Assembly: GCA_033964015.1 (NCBI GenBank)
Contig: CM066923.1
Coordinates: 62,001 to 126,000, forward strand
Direction: 5' to 3'
Length of the DNA stretch: 64,000 nt
From: Scolanthus callimorphus
Lineage: Eukaryota > Cnidaria > Anthozoa > Actiniaria > Edwardsiidae
Part shown: positions 12,601-23,611 of the stretch, piece after piece
How the letters are laid out: each line of letters opens with the position of its first letter
How positions within the stretch are numbered: position 1 is the first letter of the stretch
Program-made: the position numbers and the translations under genes
Notes under the pieces: model-generated
Databases searched by the model: none
The model's input: only the letters and a program-made list of their open reading frames with translations
Told to the model about the DNA's origin: nothing

Positions 12601-15600
12601 TACTTATTTATTGGAGATTAACCTTTTATTTGGCCATGTCAAGTGTCCTCTGCTAACAGTTGACCACCAGGCATTTGAAATACAATTGATTTTAAAAATA
12701 CTAATTTTTGCAATGTCTTCCAGAGCTACTGACAGGGTTTGACCAATATTTTGACTAAAAATGGTAACACATGTCATAAAATTGTCTTTCCATTGAGAAA
12801 AGGCAAAAATATACACCACAGGAAGCCCAGCTCAAAATGCAAACAAATAGTCCCGACCCTTTTGTGACGTCACATCCAGAACTCATGACGGCTAAAGATG
12901 GCAACTTCATCAAGCGAGGAAAACATTTTTAGCTTCTTTTCTGATCCCAGTAGGATCTAACAAACACAGAAAGCAGAGAAAGCTCCCAAGACGAGAGTTA
13001 TGCAGGAGTTATGGTTCACCGGTTCTGGATGTGATGTCACAGCCTCGATTTCGTGACCCGGGAAAATTGAATTTGACTATCGATGTAAAAACGCCTGTAA
13101 CTTAAAAACTATGAGGCTTAAATAAATTTTCGCAACGGAAATAGTACATCTATTTACCGCTTCAGTTACCAAGTTGTTTAAGATCGGTACAAAAAACCCT
13201 GTTAGTAGCTCTTTAAGCTTGGTCAATAGATGGTTATTGACCAAGAAAAATATAAAGAAAAATATACATATTGTATGTACATGTATACTTTCAAATCAGA
13301 ACACTCAAGGATTTGTATACAAGAATCTACAGTGCCTGGTTATCGATGAGGCAGACAGGATTCTTGAGATTGGATTTGAAGAAGAAATGAGACAAATTAT
13401 TCGACTTTTACCAGGTATGAATAAAAGACAAACATTTATTATTTATTATGTTAACTTTAAAATGTAGCAGTATGCATAGGCTCCAGTCATGTGATACTTG
13501 AATGCTCGGACTGACAGCATCCCAGACAATTACACGTTTCTAATGTTCAATTTTCAGCCAAAAGACAAACGATTCTTTTCTCTGCAACTCAAACCAAAAA
13601 CGTAGAAGACTTGGCCAAGTTGTCCTTGAAGAAGTCACCATTGTATGTTGGTGTGGATGACAACAAAGAGACGTCAACAGTGGAAGGACTAGAGCAGGTA
13701 CAGGCAACGAGGATTGTTATGATGGTAATAGGTGATGGCAATATGCAATAGAATGGTGGCAATAGGTGATGGAATGATGACAAGAGCTGATGGCAATAGG
13801 TGATGGAATAACCACAATAGGTAATTGGATGATGGCACTAGGTGATGGCACTAGGTGATGGCAATAGGTGATGGAATGATGACAAGAGCTTATGGCAATA
13901 GATGATGGAATGACCACAATAGGTAATGGGATGATGGCACTAGGTGATGTGGTGATGGCAATAGGTGATGGGATGTGATGGCAATAGGTGATGGGGTGAT
14001 GGCAATAGGTGATGGGATGATGACAAGAGCTGATGGCAATAGGTGATGGGATGATGACAAGAGCTGATGGCAATAGGTGATGGAATGACCACAATAAATA
14101 ATGGGATAATGGCACTAGGTGATGGGGTGATGGCAATAGGTGATGGGGTTATGGCAATAAGTGATTGGATGATGACAATAGGTGATGGGATGATGACAAT
14201 AGGTAATGCAATGATGGCAATAGGTGATAGGATGTGATGGCAATAGGTGATGGGATGATGGCAATAGGCGATGGGATGATGGCAATAGGTTATGGAATGA
14301 TGGCCATAGGTGATGGGATGATGGCAATAGGTGATGGCGATAAGTGATGGGATGACCACAGTAGATAATGGGATGATGGCAATAGGTGATGGAATAATGG
14401 CAAGAGGTAATGGGATGATGGCAATAGGTGATCGCAATAGGTGATGGGATGATGGCAATAGGTGATGGGATGACCACAATAGTTAATGGGATGATGGCAC
14501 TAGGTGATGGGATGATGGCAATAGGTGATAGGATGATGGCACTAGGTGATGGGATGATGGCAATAGGTGATGGGATGATGACAATAGGTGATGGGATGAT
14601 AGCAATAGGTGATGGGGTGATGGCAATAGGCGATGGGATGATGACAATAGGTGATGGGGTGATTGCAATAGGTGATGGAATGATGACAATAGATGTTTGG
14701 ATGATGGCAATAGGTGATGGGGTGATGGCAATAGGTGATGGGGTGATGGGATGACCACAATAGATACCTAACCCATGGCACTAGGTGATGGAATGATGGC
14801 AATAGATGATGGGATGATGGAGGTGATGGGATGACCACAATAGGTATGGAATGCTTTGAATCAGTGATCACATGATGGTCGTGAGTGATGGTGATGCTGA
14901 TGGAATGCTTTGAATCAGTGATCACATGATGGTTGTGAGTGATGGTGATGCTTATGGAATGCTATGAATCAGTGTTCACATGATGGTCGTGAGTTATGGT
15001 GATGGAATGCTATGAATCAGTGATCACATGATGATCGAGCGTGATGGTTATGGCGATGGAATGCTTTGAATCAGTGATCACATGATGGTCGTGAGTGATG
15101 GTTATGGTGATAGAATGCTTTGAATCAGTGATCACGTGATGGTCGTGAGTGATAGTGATGGAATGCTATGAATCAGTGTTCACATGATGATCGTGAGTGA
15201 TGGTTATGGTGATGGAATGCTTTGAATCGGTAATCACATGATGGTCGTGAGTGATGGTTATGGCGATGGAATGTTTAATAGTAGCACATGCATGAGCACA
15301 GCTCAAGTACGAGTAGATTTTCTCTTAAGTTCATTTGCAGACCTGTTATAGCATTTCCATGTATACAAGAAGTGACTTTTTTCTCAGGGCTACATTGTGG
15401 TTCCATCAGAAAAGCGATTTCTGGTGCTGTTTACATTCCTGAAGAAGAACAAGAACAAGAAAGTGATGGTCTTCTTTTCATCATGTAACTCTGTCAAATA
15501 CCATGCCGAACTACTCAACTACATAGATCTACCGGTCATGGATATACATGTATGTCAGAACTTCTCAACTACATAAATGTTCCAGTCATAGATATACATG

Positions 15601-18600
15601 TTTGTCACAGCTACTCAACTACATAGATCTACGAGTCATAGATATACGTGTGTCACAACTACTCAACTACATAGATCTACCAGTCTTATATATACATTTA
15701 TGTCGCAATTACTCATCTGTTTTACATTAACTGATATTTTATTTATCGGTGTCGAAAATATATAAGGTGATTGAGAAAATGACCGGTTGGAGTGGGAAGG
15801 GGACGTACGGGAAGAGAGGGCGTTAAGGTTACTCGCTCGAAATGGTTTGTGCGCTCATCTGTGTCCAGAGCTGGACTACCAGGTTATAGATATCGGGCTA
15901 TAACTTTTGCGTTTTTTTGCCGATTCCAGTCATTCGTTTTGTAAATCAAACACACATGACCCTAGATTAGCTTCGAATTCTCTAATCTTTTCTGATAGTT
16001 CGACATGCATCTAGGTAACTTAAGTCAACTGTGAAATTCGCTTTATTTCAAGGGCAAACAGAAGCAACAGAAGAGGACAACAACGTTTTTTGAGTTTTCT
16101 AATGCCAAGTCCGCAACGCTCCTATGTACTGACGTGGCTGCCAGAGGACTTGACATTCCAGAGGTTGACTGGATTGTGCAATATGACCCCCCAGATGACC
16201 CTAAGGTAAAACAACACTTGATATTATTACATCTGGTACTGTCCAGAGGTTGACTGGATTGTGCAATATGACCCCCCAGATGACCCTAAGGTAAAACAAG
16301 ACTTGATATTATAACATCTGTTACTTTAAACATTCAAGAGTAATCAGTGTTCTACGTTAAGAAACCTTGAGACCGTCTGTGATAGCATCCTCAGTCCTGT
16401 GATAGCATCCACAGCCCTGTGATACCATCCTCAGTCCTGTGATAGCATCCACAGTCCTGTGATAGCATCCACAGTCCTGTTATACCATCCACAGTCCTGT
16501 GATACCATCCACAGTCCTGTGATGCCATCCACAGTCCTGTGATACAATCCACAGTCCTGTGATACCATCCACAGTCCTGTGATACAATCCAGTCCTGTGA
16601 TGCCATCTACAGTCCTGTGATACCATCCACAGTCTTGTGATACCATCCACAGTCCAGTGATACAATCCAGTCCTGTGATGCCATCTACAGTCCTGTGATG
16701 CCATCCACAGTCTTGTGATACCATCCTCAGTACTATGATGTCATCCACAGTCCTGTGATACCATCCACAGTCCTGTGATACAATCCAGTCCTGTGATGCC
16801 ATCTACAGTCCTGTGATGCCATCCACAGTCTTGTGATACCATCCTCAGTACTATGATGTCATCCACAGTCCTGTGATACAATCCAGTCCTGTGACACAAT
16901 CCAGTCCTGCGATACCACCCATAGTCCTGTGATACCATCCTCAGTCAGGCTTTTTCGTGTGAATTCGAGATTAGTCATGCGAAAGTTAGTTGTAAGCCCG
17001 GGGGGTCTCCCCTATTTGTGGGGCGGGGGTGCTTGTCAGGAACTTTCGATTTTACCCCTAAAAGGTACCAAAACTGGCGTCGTCGCTTAGTTGATTTTGG
17101 CCCCTAAAAGGTACCAATCAAGACGTATTTTCCCGTATTTTTTTTACAGGGAAAATACTACGTCTGAAATTCAGGCTACCAGCAAGTGTGATTTGCTTGA
17201 TTTGCTAAAACGGACCTCTAATAGGTACCTATCTGGAAAAAATTGCAAGTTTTCGAATTTTACTCCCTAAAAGGTACGACGAGCACCCCCCGGGGGCGGG
17301 GGGAGGGAGGGGAGGTAAGGACATTGTTTCACTTAACGTTTTTTTTCCTGTAGGAATACATTCACCGTGTTGGAAGGACGGCACGTGGTGCCGGCGGGAA
17401 GGGACACGCCCTTTTGTTTCTTCTCCCAGAAGAACTTGCATTCTTGAGATACCTTAAACATGCCAAGGTACATACATTGTTTGTAACAAATTCCCTCAAA
17501 CACCTAAAGGTCCACTTCGAAAAAAGAAACAGACATTGTAAAAACAATGCTTGACTTGGTAAACAGTGGTTTCTTTGCTTTTATCGTCTCGCCGTTCACT
17601 GGTCCACGCGTGCGCAGACAAGTTTCCATTTTGTTACCGTTTATTGGTTCAACCATGGATCGTAAAAATACTAATCCAGTCTATTTACGATCCATGGTTC
17701 AACAAAATAGTTTTCTTGTGTTTGATGTTTCAGGTTCCTCTTAACGAGTACGACTTCTCGTCTTCCAAAATATTGAACATACAATCTCAGGTATGCTTTC
17801 TCAACCCATAGGCGGCGCAACTCCACAACACGTGTATGTCTGAATTAGTTGGAGAAGGTTTAGGGTTTACTCTAGGTCAGCTGAGCTATCTATCAATTAG
17901 GTTTGTGCGTTTTTCGAGAAACAGGGGCGGGGGACCACGCACCTGTATAAATGTATGACAACCTTATCCATCTTCCTGATTTTCATTTGAACATTTACTG
18001 TATTTACTGGGGGTTTGGGGACCCCAGCCACACCCTTAAGTTGAGACTAGCTGTTACGTATTATTAAGGTCGTTGACAACAGCATTATATCTGAATCTAG
18101 TTGGAGAAGCTGATAGAGAAGAACTACTACCTTCACAAGTCCTCTAAAGACGCGTACAAGGCCTATCTACAAGCGTATGCATCCCACCAGCACAAAGCCA
18201 TCTTCAACGTGAACTCTCTCGACCTTCAGCGAGTGGCGCTATCGTTTGGCTTCTCTGTTCCCCCAAGTGTTAGCCTCAGTATCCTTTGTACGTGCACTAG
18301 GCACTCGTTATTCCAAAAGATGTTGGAGTGTCTCAAAGGCAGAAAAAAGGATCTGGTTAAAGAGCGTGGCTAAATTCCAGTGTGGTTCTTTGTTAGGATC
18401 GATTAGGAGACTTTGGCAATTCTTGTGTGTTTGATCATTTTTCCACCTAACTTCGACTGGAATCGCTGGGGATGACACTTGTCCTCTTCTAACATCATCA
18501 GTACTCTTTGGCCGTATACCCCCCCCCCCCCCCCCTGCATTACCTAACGTTTGTTTCAAGAAGCATTCCTTTCACATCTGTTTCAAAATATTCACCAGAT

Positions 18601-19207
18601 CTCAAAATTCGAAATGTGGCCGTTCTTCCAGACTTCCTATAGCAAAATGAATGTACGGTACAATTCACCACACTGAGATTCGCCTTATCCCATGAATAAG
18701 CTTCACTTGATTTGTCTGGGAGGCCAAAACAAAACGACGACTACTTTGTAAAAGCATCCCATCATACCATCATGACGAAGCCTTTGAACCATCGGACTTT
18801 GAACAAATTCACAAATAAAAGTGAAATGATTGAAACATTCAAATTTATACAAAATATGAATGTATCTTAATTTTTTAAATTTATTGGAGTTATGCTAATT
18901 TAAATATTTTTACACGGTTCCAATAAAATCTAATCTAATCTACTCGACTGTCGCGCAACCGACATCTCTGCCGCACGCGTTCTCCGCACCCTATCTTTAT
19001 CAGCAATAACAAGGCGTCTGTAGAACTATTACCTCCTTGATTCCAGTCTTATTAGATGTACATAGCAGTAAAGGCGAAAAGATCCAGAGGCGTGGTGGAG
19101 GTGGCGGGTTTGGGTACAAGAGTCATAGACAAATGACTGGAAAGACAGGCAAGAACAAGTTCTTCAAACACAAACAGGGCAAAGACATTAGACAGTTTAC
19201 AAGGTGA
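6674..19207 (+). CDS. DDX18: ATP-dependent RNA helicase DDX18 (Has1 orthologue), 13 coding exons
   Basis: DEAD-box helicase; the family acts in the nucleolus in 60S ribosomal subunit biogenesis. Exons: 6674-6755, 6949-7047, 8315-8450, 10460-10560, 11241-11440, 13300-13414, 13558-13697, 15388-15549, 16053-16205, 17354-17467, 17734-17790, 18101-18278, 19056-19207. Each has AG/GT borders and the phases join into 1689 nt, or 562 residues plus TGA. Visible motifs: motif [10 protein letters not shown] (about 112-119), PTREL (148-152), TPGR, DEAD (222-225), SAT (253-255), [10 protein letters not shown] and HRVGRTARG (400-408). The C-terminus has the DDX18-typical glycine run and FGY. The Lys/Glu-rich N-terminus is shorter than in human DDX18 (about 670 residues). 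The acceptor of exon 3 could be three bases earlier. The upstream start is the only ATG seen in frame. Introns 7-9 hold tandem repeats, two of them copying the splice junction. The N-terminal exons are the least certain part. Confidence 0.95.
7048..8314. other. DDX18 intron 2
   Basis: AT-rich intron of 1.27 kb. A weak exon-like stretch lies at 7784-7889 but does not fit the protein family. A short inverted repeat (GTCTATAACTAT...ATAGACAC) lies near 7460-7500. No other recognisable element. Confidence 0.5.
9411..9805. repeat. Imperfect inverted repeat in DDX18 intron 3
   Basis: The left arm (about 9411-9520, with GATAATTAGATTCACTT and CTTGGTAATAACAAAGAAG) recurs inverted at about 9710-9805. 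The loop is about 190 bp. GTTTCCATGGTAAC in the left arm pairs with GTTACCACGGAAAC in the right. Probably a foldback or MITE-type insertion. The same intron also has short direct repeats of GCTAACTCAGGTTA near 9985-10022. Confidence 0.6.
11568..12538. mobile_element. About 965-bp foldback element in DDX18 intron 5
   Basis: The ends carry inverted GGTCGGTTGCTAGGGCTTTT (left about 11578, right about 12525). The match continues inward in blocks: TTACAGCTAATGAAAGAAT; then ACAACATTGTATAAGATC, with AAAATTGTAGT and CAACTTGAGGTATG beside it. The whole element can therefore fold into one long hairpin centred near 12057. No coding frame. Likely a non-autonomous foldback DNA transposon. Confidence 0.7.
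13716..14847. repeat. 21-bp minisatellite in DDX18 intron 7
   Basis: About 50 degenerate copies of a unit like GATGGGATGATGGCAATAGGT. Variants contain ACCACAATAG or GCACTAGG. It begins about 20 bp after the exon 7 donor. Because the period is a multiple of three, both strands show long spurious open frames (e.g. MMAIGDG repeats). No sign that it is coding. Confidence 0.92.
14848..15275. repeat. 48-54-bp tandem repeat following the 21-bp array
   Basis: About eight copies starting GGAATGCTTTGAATCAGTGA and continuing TCACATGATGGTCGTGAGTG. Copies differ by 6-bp GGTGAT/GGTTAT additions. It directly abuts the 21-bp array and shares its GATGGTGAT words, so one may have grown out of the other. Confidence 0.88.
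15508..15720 (+). repeat. 50-bp tandem duplication of the DDX18 exon 8 / intron 8 junction
   Basis: The last 42 bases of exon 8 (coding for [13 protein letters not shown]) plus the first bases of the intron (gtatgtcag) are repeated about four times with 80-90% identity, starting at 15508, 15558, about 15608 and 15657. The two downstream copies retain a CATG-type donor remnant (CATGTTTGTCAC, CGTGTGTCAC). Use of a later donor would shift frame by 50 nt and reach a TAA in copy 2, so only the first junction is productive. Confidence 0.85.
16158..16325 (+). repeat. 85-bp tandem duplication of the DDX18 exon 9 / intron 9 junction
   Basis: The last 48 bases of exon 9 ([16 protein letters not shown]) and the first 37 bases of intron 9 occur twice in tandem (16158-16242 and 16243-16325) with only a few differences. 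The second copy has an intact CCTAAG/gtaaaac donor. Reading through to it adds 85 nt and meets TGA, so it would give a truncated protein. Its near-identity points to a recent event. Confidence 0.9.
16375..16948. repeat. 20-bp minisatellite in DDX18 intron 9
   Basis: About 28 copies of TCCTGTGATACCATCCACAG. Some are shortened to 15 bp (TGATACAATCCAGTCC), and a longer multi-unit block appears twice (about 16660-16760 and 16780-16880). Non-coding. Confidence 0.92.
17000..17292. repeat. GC-edged element with repeated CCTAAAAGGTACC words in intron 9
   Basis: The left edge (CCCGGGGGG...GGGGTGCTTGTC) and right edge (GACGAGCACCCCCCGGGGG) are roughly inverted. Between them the word CCCTAAAAGGTACC or a close form occurs at about 17057, 17101 and 17261, with a similar CTAATAGGTACC at 17217. 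Looks like a non-autonomous repeat family. Name unknown. Confidence 0.5.
17640..17706. repeat. Short inverted repeat in DDX18 intron 10
   Basis: GGTTCAACCATGGATCGTAAA (from 17647) faces an inverted copy ending at 17705, with about 20 bp between them. A strong potential hairpin directly before exon 11 (17734). Confidence 0.6.
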
Positions 19208-19245
19208 CACAAGGCAAGAATTAAGGGGACATTTGTATAGTACAG

Positions 19246-19251
19246 AATAAA
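19246..19251 (+). terminator. Probable DDX18 polyadenylation signal
   Basis: AATAAA lies 39 bases after the DDX18 stop codon. Another AATAAA at 19450-19455 falls within a transposon-like repeat and is less likely to serve the gene. Confidence 0.55.
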
Positions 19252-19335
19252 TGGCCGGTGACTTGTGAAGTGAGCCCTTAGCGTGGCGCGACTGGTACAT
19301 GTGCACGCGAGCACCACTTCACATAGCTGGTATTA

Positions 19336-19494
19336 CAGTGGCGGATCCAGGATTTTACTAAGGGGGGTTCCGTTTCTTCTTCACTCCTTCAAAGACTGAT
19401 ACGGGCAATGTATTAAGGAGAGCTCAGACACAAGTGGTCTGTGTATCACAATAAAATCCATATTGTTCTGATGGGGGTTCCGTGATCCGCCACG
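19336..19494. mobile_element. Small MITE with CAGTGGCGGATC termini
   Basis: CAGTGGCGGATCCAGG at the left and GATCCGCCACG at the right form terminal inverted repeats. Inside them GGGGGTTCCG pairs with its partner near 19480. Termini of this kind are widespread in animal hAT-like MITEs (family knowledge, not checked). Length about 159 bp, no coding capacity. Confidence 0.6.
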
Positions 19495-20843
19495 CATTAT
19501 TCACGACTTTAGACTCCACATTCGCGCTGTAAATATATCATTTTAAAATTCTCAGTAAAAGGGAAATCAGGAATGAGAGGCAATCGTTCTATTTCTGTGC
19601 GGAGGAAAGACGAGTCACAATGATTTACTAAACACTCTCCTGTCTGCGAATGAAAATTGGGCGGACGTGATAACATTCCTTTGACCAACGTTAATTTTAT
19701 TGCTGTGTCCTTAGCATTTGTCTCGGAAATGCAAGTTTAGGACCCAGAAAGATTCCTAGGCTTTTTAATAAATGTCAAAGCAGTCAAAAGAAATGCTTGC
19801 GTTAACCTTTCTTATCATCCCACTTGAGTTCGTCAGCCAGTCAGGAACGAGATCTACGGTATCGGGTCACTGACCTGATATGCGATTAAATATCAAGAAC
19901 AGTTCATCTAAAACTCTTGTAAAAGACTTGAGAAACAGCTAATACATCAATTTTCTTTAGTAAAATAATTAGAATAAATATAGTCTGGAGTTCTAGACGG
20001 CAAAAACCACAAAATGGTTTTCTGTTGCGACGCAGAATGAACTTCGTCTTTACAAAAACGCAATCGTTTTTAGCTGAGGACACATCAGTTTTTCTTTATT
20101 TGGATGTTTAGGTGGGATGATAAATAAATAATCGGGCAAATTTGGTTTGATTCTGCAAAATATCAGAGCTCGTTTGGTCTCGCCGTGGGTATTTTGGCTC
20201 GATAAAGACCAACAGCGTTTTTTCTCGAAGCTAAAAGTCACTCTACCTGTATCAAAACTCTTCAACGATCTCCCTGACCTCAAATTGTTTAGCAAAAGTA
20301 TCCCACTTCATAATGAAACAATGTTGTGACATTTCTCATTTAAGGGCTGACCATTTGACTTTTGATGGGGGAGGGGGAGGGATGTGAAGATTGTTTGTTT
20401 GGGGGGTCCTCAGCCGTGTGGTTGCAATGTATTTCAAACAAATTGTCCTATATTAAAAACAACAACAGGAAGAATCGAAGGCACCACACAATACAAAATG
20501 GGGAATGTTTTATTCACAGTCCATTTACAGATCTTACATCTTAGCTACTAAGTAATAATAACTACGTCACCAAGCTAGTCAAAATCTTACCACAGAAATA
20601 GCAAGAGCATCTTTAAATTATTAAAATTGCCAAGTTTGAGAGCTATAGGTTAACTCCTAGCGAAGATATGAATGTGGGCCAGACATGAATAACAACAAAC
20701 ACTATTTCGCTAGCTTTTAACTTATCGCCCTTAAACTTGGAAATGTTAATAATTGTTGGGCTAGGTTTTAACCTATCGCTCTTTCGGATGGTTTCAATAT
20801 ACTTTATATAGCCGGTTCGTGTTTAGTTAAAAAGTTCAACACT
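19495..20843. other. Intergenic, no gene recognised
   Basis: No supported coding region. A minus-strand AATAAA (plus-strand TTTATT at 20509) and the stop-rich sequence above it could mark a 3' UTR of a minus-strand gene, but nothing coding can be linked to it. Short repeats of TTAACTTATCGC / TTAACCTATCGC type occur at 20640-20790. Confidence 0.35.
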
Positions 20844-21369
20844 TAAGGAGGCTGCCTACAATTTCCACCATGTTTGGTATGCCTGTTGTTCAAGTACACA
20901 AACTTGTACCGGTCTGAGCATTCACATGGTTACCCTGCGGAAAGAACAGGTGAAAATAAAGTACAATGACAAAAACCGGGTCGAGCAACCGAAAAAGTAA
21001 TGAAGTTTGTAATATTGTCTCGATCAACTCAAAACTAGGGTGTTGTCTTTGGCATATATTTAAGAATAATTTACGAAGTAGCAAAAGCATTGACATAACC
21101 AACATTATTGAATAAGAGCGATAATGTGTTTATGCACGACGCACCCACAGACTTATCAGATACTACAGGCGCCAAGGTTGACAGCTAATGATAGCGGTGC
21201 GATGGGGGCACATATTTAAGGCCAAGTCAACGGGTGGCACATCCCGTCTCTCTGCAGATATCGACGCGTAGCGAACTTAAGCTCTTACAAATTGTGGTTT
21301 CTTCAATCTCAGGCAAGTTAACTTTTGTTAGAAATTGAAATTACTTTTATTTCGTTTAGAGGTTAAGTC

Positions 21370-21954
21370 ATGGCCCCACGAGTTTTAATTCTCGGACATT
21401 CTTTTGTACATCGCCTTGCCTCATTTCTGCAGGGAAGAGGGCAACATCTCGAAACCCTTCTAGGCGATTCGGTGGAATTTCACTTTCACGGTATAGGTGG
21501 CCGAACAATAGCTTCGCTACGGTGTTTCGATCTCAGTTTAGTTCGAGAGCTCTGCCCCGACATCGTAGTATTAGAATTAGGGACGAATGACCTAACCTTG
21601 TTTTCGGCGACAAAAGTAGGCGAGAAAATGGCCGCTCTTGTCAACGATCTACATCATGTATTACGGGTAAAGGTTGTAATTGTCTGCCAGGTATTACGGC
21701 GTCAAAATCCCCGTCCGCCTAATTTTAACAACAAAGTTATCGAGCTGCATCAGCAGCTCCGGGGACTTCTAGAACCCCTCCCATATTGCATCTACTGGCG
21801 GCATCGAGGGTTTTGGAATAGCCAGAGCAGCCTTTACCTCGGAGATGGTGTGCATTTAAATACTTTGGGCAATTACAAGCTCTGGCGAAGTATTCGGGGG
21901 GCGGTTCTAAGAGGACTATCCTCGTTGGGTGTGCGTAGTACTGCACACAATTGA
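21370..21954 (+). CDS. SGNH/GDSL-like hydrolase encoded by the retrotransposon, 194 residues
   Basis: The protein starts MAPRVLILGHSF. It has the four SGNH blocks: GHSF with the nucleophile Ser (about residues 9-12), the glycine block GIGGRT (about 40-45), GTND with Asn (about 73-76), and DGVHLN with Asp and His (near 158-163). All catalytic positions (S, G, N, H) are present. SGNH domains act as esterases or lipases in other proteins; the role in the retrotransposon life cycle is unknown. It is first in the element, 515 bp ahead of gag. The ATG follows a short AT-rich leader. The frame is intact. Confidence 0.8.
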   Translation: MAPRVLILGHSFVHRLASFLQGRGQHLETLLGDSVEFHFHGIGGRTIASLRCFDLSLVRELCPDIVVLELGTNDLTLFSATKVGEKMAALVNDLHHVLRVKVVIVCQVLRRQNPRPPNFNNKVIELHQQLRGLLEPLPYCIYWRHRGFWNSQSSLYLGDGVHLNTLGNYKLWRSIRGAVLRGLSSLGVRSTAHN

Positions 21955-22468
21955 CCTTTTCCTTGTTATACTGTGCTTAAAAAAAAATCGTGCCCAATGT
22001 TGCCGTATGCGAATTCCCACTAAATATATCAATAGCTATATTGACCGCAAGGTCTCAACTCTCAGCAGACTATACGAAGTAGTGTGGCGCAATTGCGCAC
22101 ACGTCGCACTCGAAGTGCACTTGGCATTTCTGGCATAAATAGCGAGTTACTACCTGGCGGCTGTTGTTTTTTTGCAACAGTGTGCTCAACCCGCTGAAGC
22201 CAATATAGGACGCAAAGTCCTCTGCAACAAATGCCTCGGATCTATTACCATGCGAATGGGAGTCTGCTTTTGATTTTGTAAGGGAATCGCGGTTATACAT
22301 CGAAGGCATGTTCTTCTGAGCGTCACCAGTTTATCTTACATCGATGATGCAAATACGTTCAAATTAATTTTGTGAGGCGCACACTTGCGACGATCCTCTT
22401 AGCACCAAACCCCGAACCAGCTCAACAAAATTTTTGGAGTGAATTAGTGATGAATAAATAGCGTCGTA

Positions 22469-23611
22469 ATGTATTCTATATTTCCAAGTATGCCTCCAAA
22501 GCCTTCAAAGCGATCGTCCCAGCGCTTGGCCGCACGAAGTGCAGCGCCGAAACGGACCCGTCGCGAGGATGTTATCCCGTCCGCCGAACCGCTTGTCGAG
22601 CCAACTAGAGCTGTGGCAGGACCCTCTAGCAATGCCGTCGCCAATCCGTCTTCTTCGCACGCATCAGAGCTTGGTGAAATTATTGCCAGGGCGATATCGG
22701 GGGCGCTTCAACAACATGGCTACGCCCAGCTTCCAGCGAGCAACACAACGCCTGCTCCAATACTCCCTGGCCCTTCAGGCATTGACAGCATGGTCGAAAT
22801 GGCAACGCAACGAGAGGTCGAAGACCTCACTGGTAGGGTAGTTACAAACATTAATGATAGGCCAGTCGATCCAGAGTACACCAGTATCACAGTGAACCTC
22901 GATTCGCGCGTTTCTGATCGGCTCAAGGCAAAAATTTGGGCTGACGAATACTTCGATATCAGTTCGCTGCTCATAGCCCCCACTGACGACGAGAAATTCC
23001 GGCTATCGGTCACGGGGGAGGAAGATAACCGCACTATTTGCCTTGAGCCGTTCAGAAATAAAAAGAAATCTTTGTCGATAGCGCAATGGACAACAGCTTT
23101 TAATACCTTCATTGCGGTGTACACGCAAAAGCACCCTAGCGTTATCCAACCCCTCTTAAAATACTGCGAGGTGGTGAGGGATATTGCCTCCAAATGGGGC
23201 AACTGGCGTTTTTACGACGAACAATTTCGGCTGATGCGCCAGTCTCGTCCTAAACAATGCCCTTGGGACTCTGTGGCTTGGGAACTGTGGCACCAAGCCA
23301 TGCATAGCTCCCTCACTACTTCGCAGGCATCGCGAGGGGGGCAAGATTCGAGAGGCAAGGCCGCCAATAAGCGGCCCTTTCTGTCAGTCCCCAAGGGGTA
23401 TTGCTGGCGCTTTCACGGAGGCCAATTTTGCCGTGGGTGCAACTTTAAGCACGCCTGTTTTAAATGTGGAGCAACCCATGCCGCAAACAGTTGTAACGCC
23501 GGAAAATCAGGCGTCAGCTCCCCTGCCAGCAACCCTCTTGGGATGGAAAGACAGGGGCAGACAACTAACGATGCGAGGGCCAACGCCGGTAAGGCCCGAC
23601 CAGCTCGCTAA
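22469..23611 (+). CDS. gag-like protein of the DIRS element, 380 residues
   Basis: Basic N-terminus (KPSKRSSQRLAARSAAPKRTRRED), a Pro/Ser-rich linker, then an alpha-helical middle. A Cys/His cluster follows at about residues 310-342 (FHGGQFCRGCNFKHACFKCG, then THAANSC), the DIRS-type nucleic-acid-binding knuckle. Translation could instead start at the second in-frame ATG (22490). It overlaps the RT frame by about 180 bp in a different frame, as in other DIRS elements. It probably forms the RNA-packaging particle. Confidence 0.8.
   Translation: MYSIFPSMPPKPSKRSSQRLAARSAAPKRTRREDVIPSAEPLVEPTRAVAGPSSNAVANPSSSHASELGEIIARAISGALQQHGYAQLPASNTTPAPILPGPSGIDSMVEMATQREVEDLTGRVVTNINDRPVDPEYTSITVNLDSRVSDRLKAKIWADEYFDISSLLIAPTDDEKFRLSVTGEEDNRTICLEPFRNKKKSLSIAQWTTAFNTFIAVYTQKHPSVIQPLLKYCEVVRDIASKWGNWRFYDEQFRLMRQSRPKQCPWDSVAWELWHQAMHSSLTTSQASRGGQDSRGKAANKRPFLSVPKGYCWRFHGGQFCRGCNFKHACFKCGATHAANSCNAGKSGVSSPASNPLGMERQGQTTNDARANAGKARPAR

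Noticed and set aside
13717..14925. Several 100-180-residue His/Ser/Pro-rich frames
   Set aside because: Low-complexity translations of the 21-bp minisatellite in DDX18 intron 7.
18519..18537. Long C homopolymer in DDX18 intron 12
   Set aside because: A simple repeat of uncertain true length, of no evident function.
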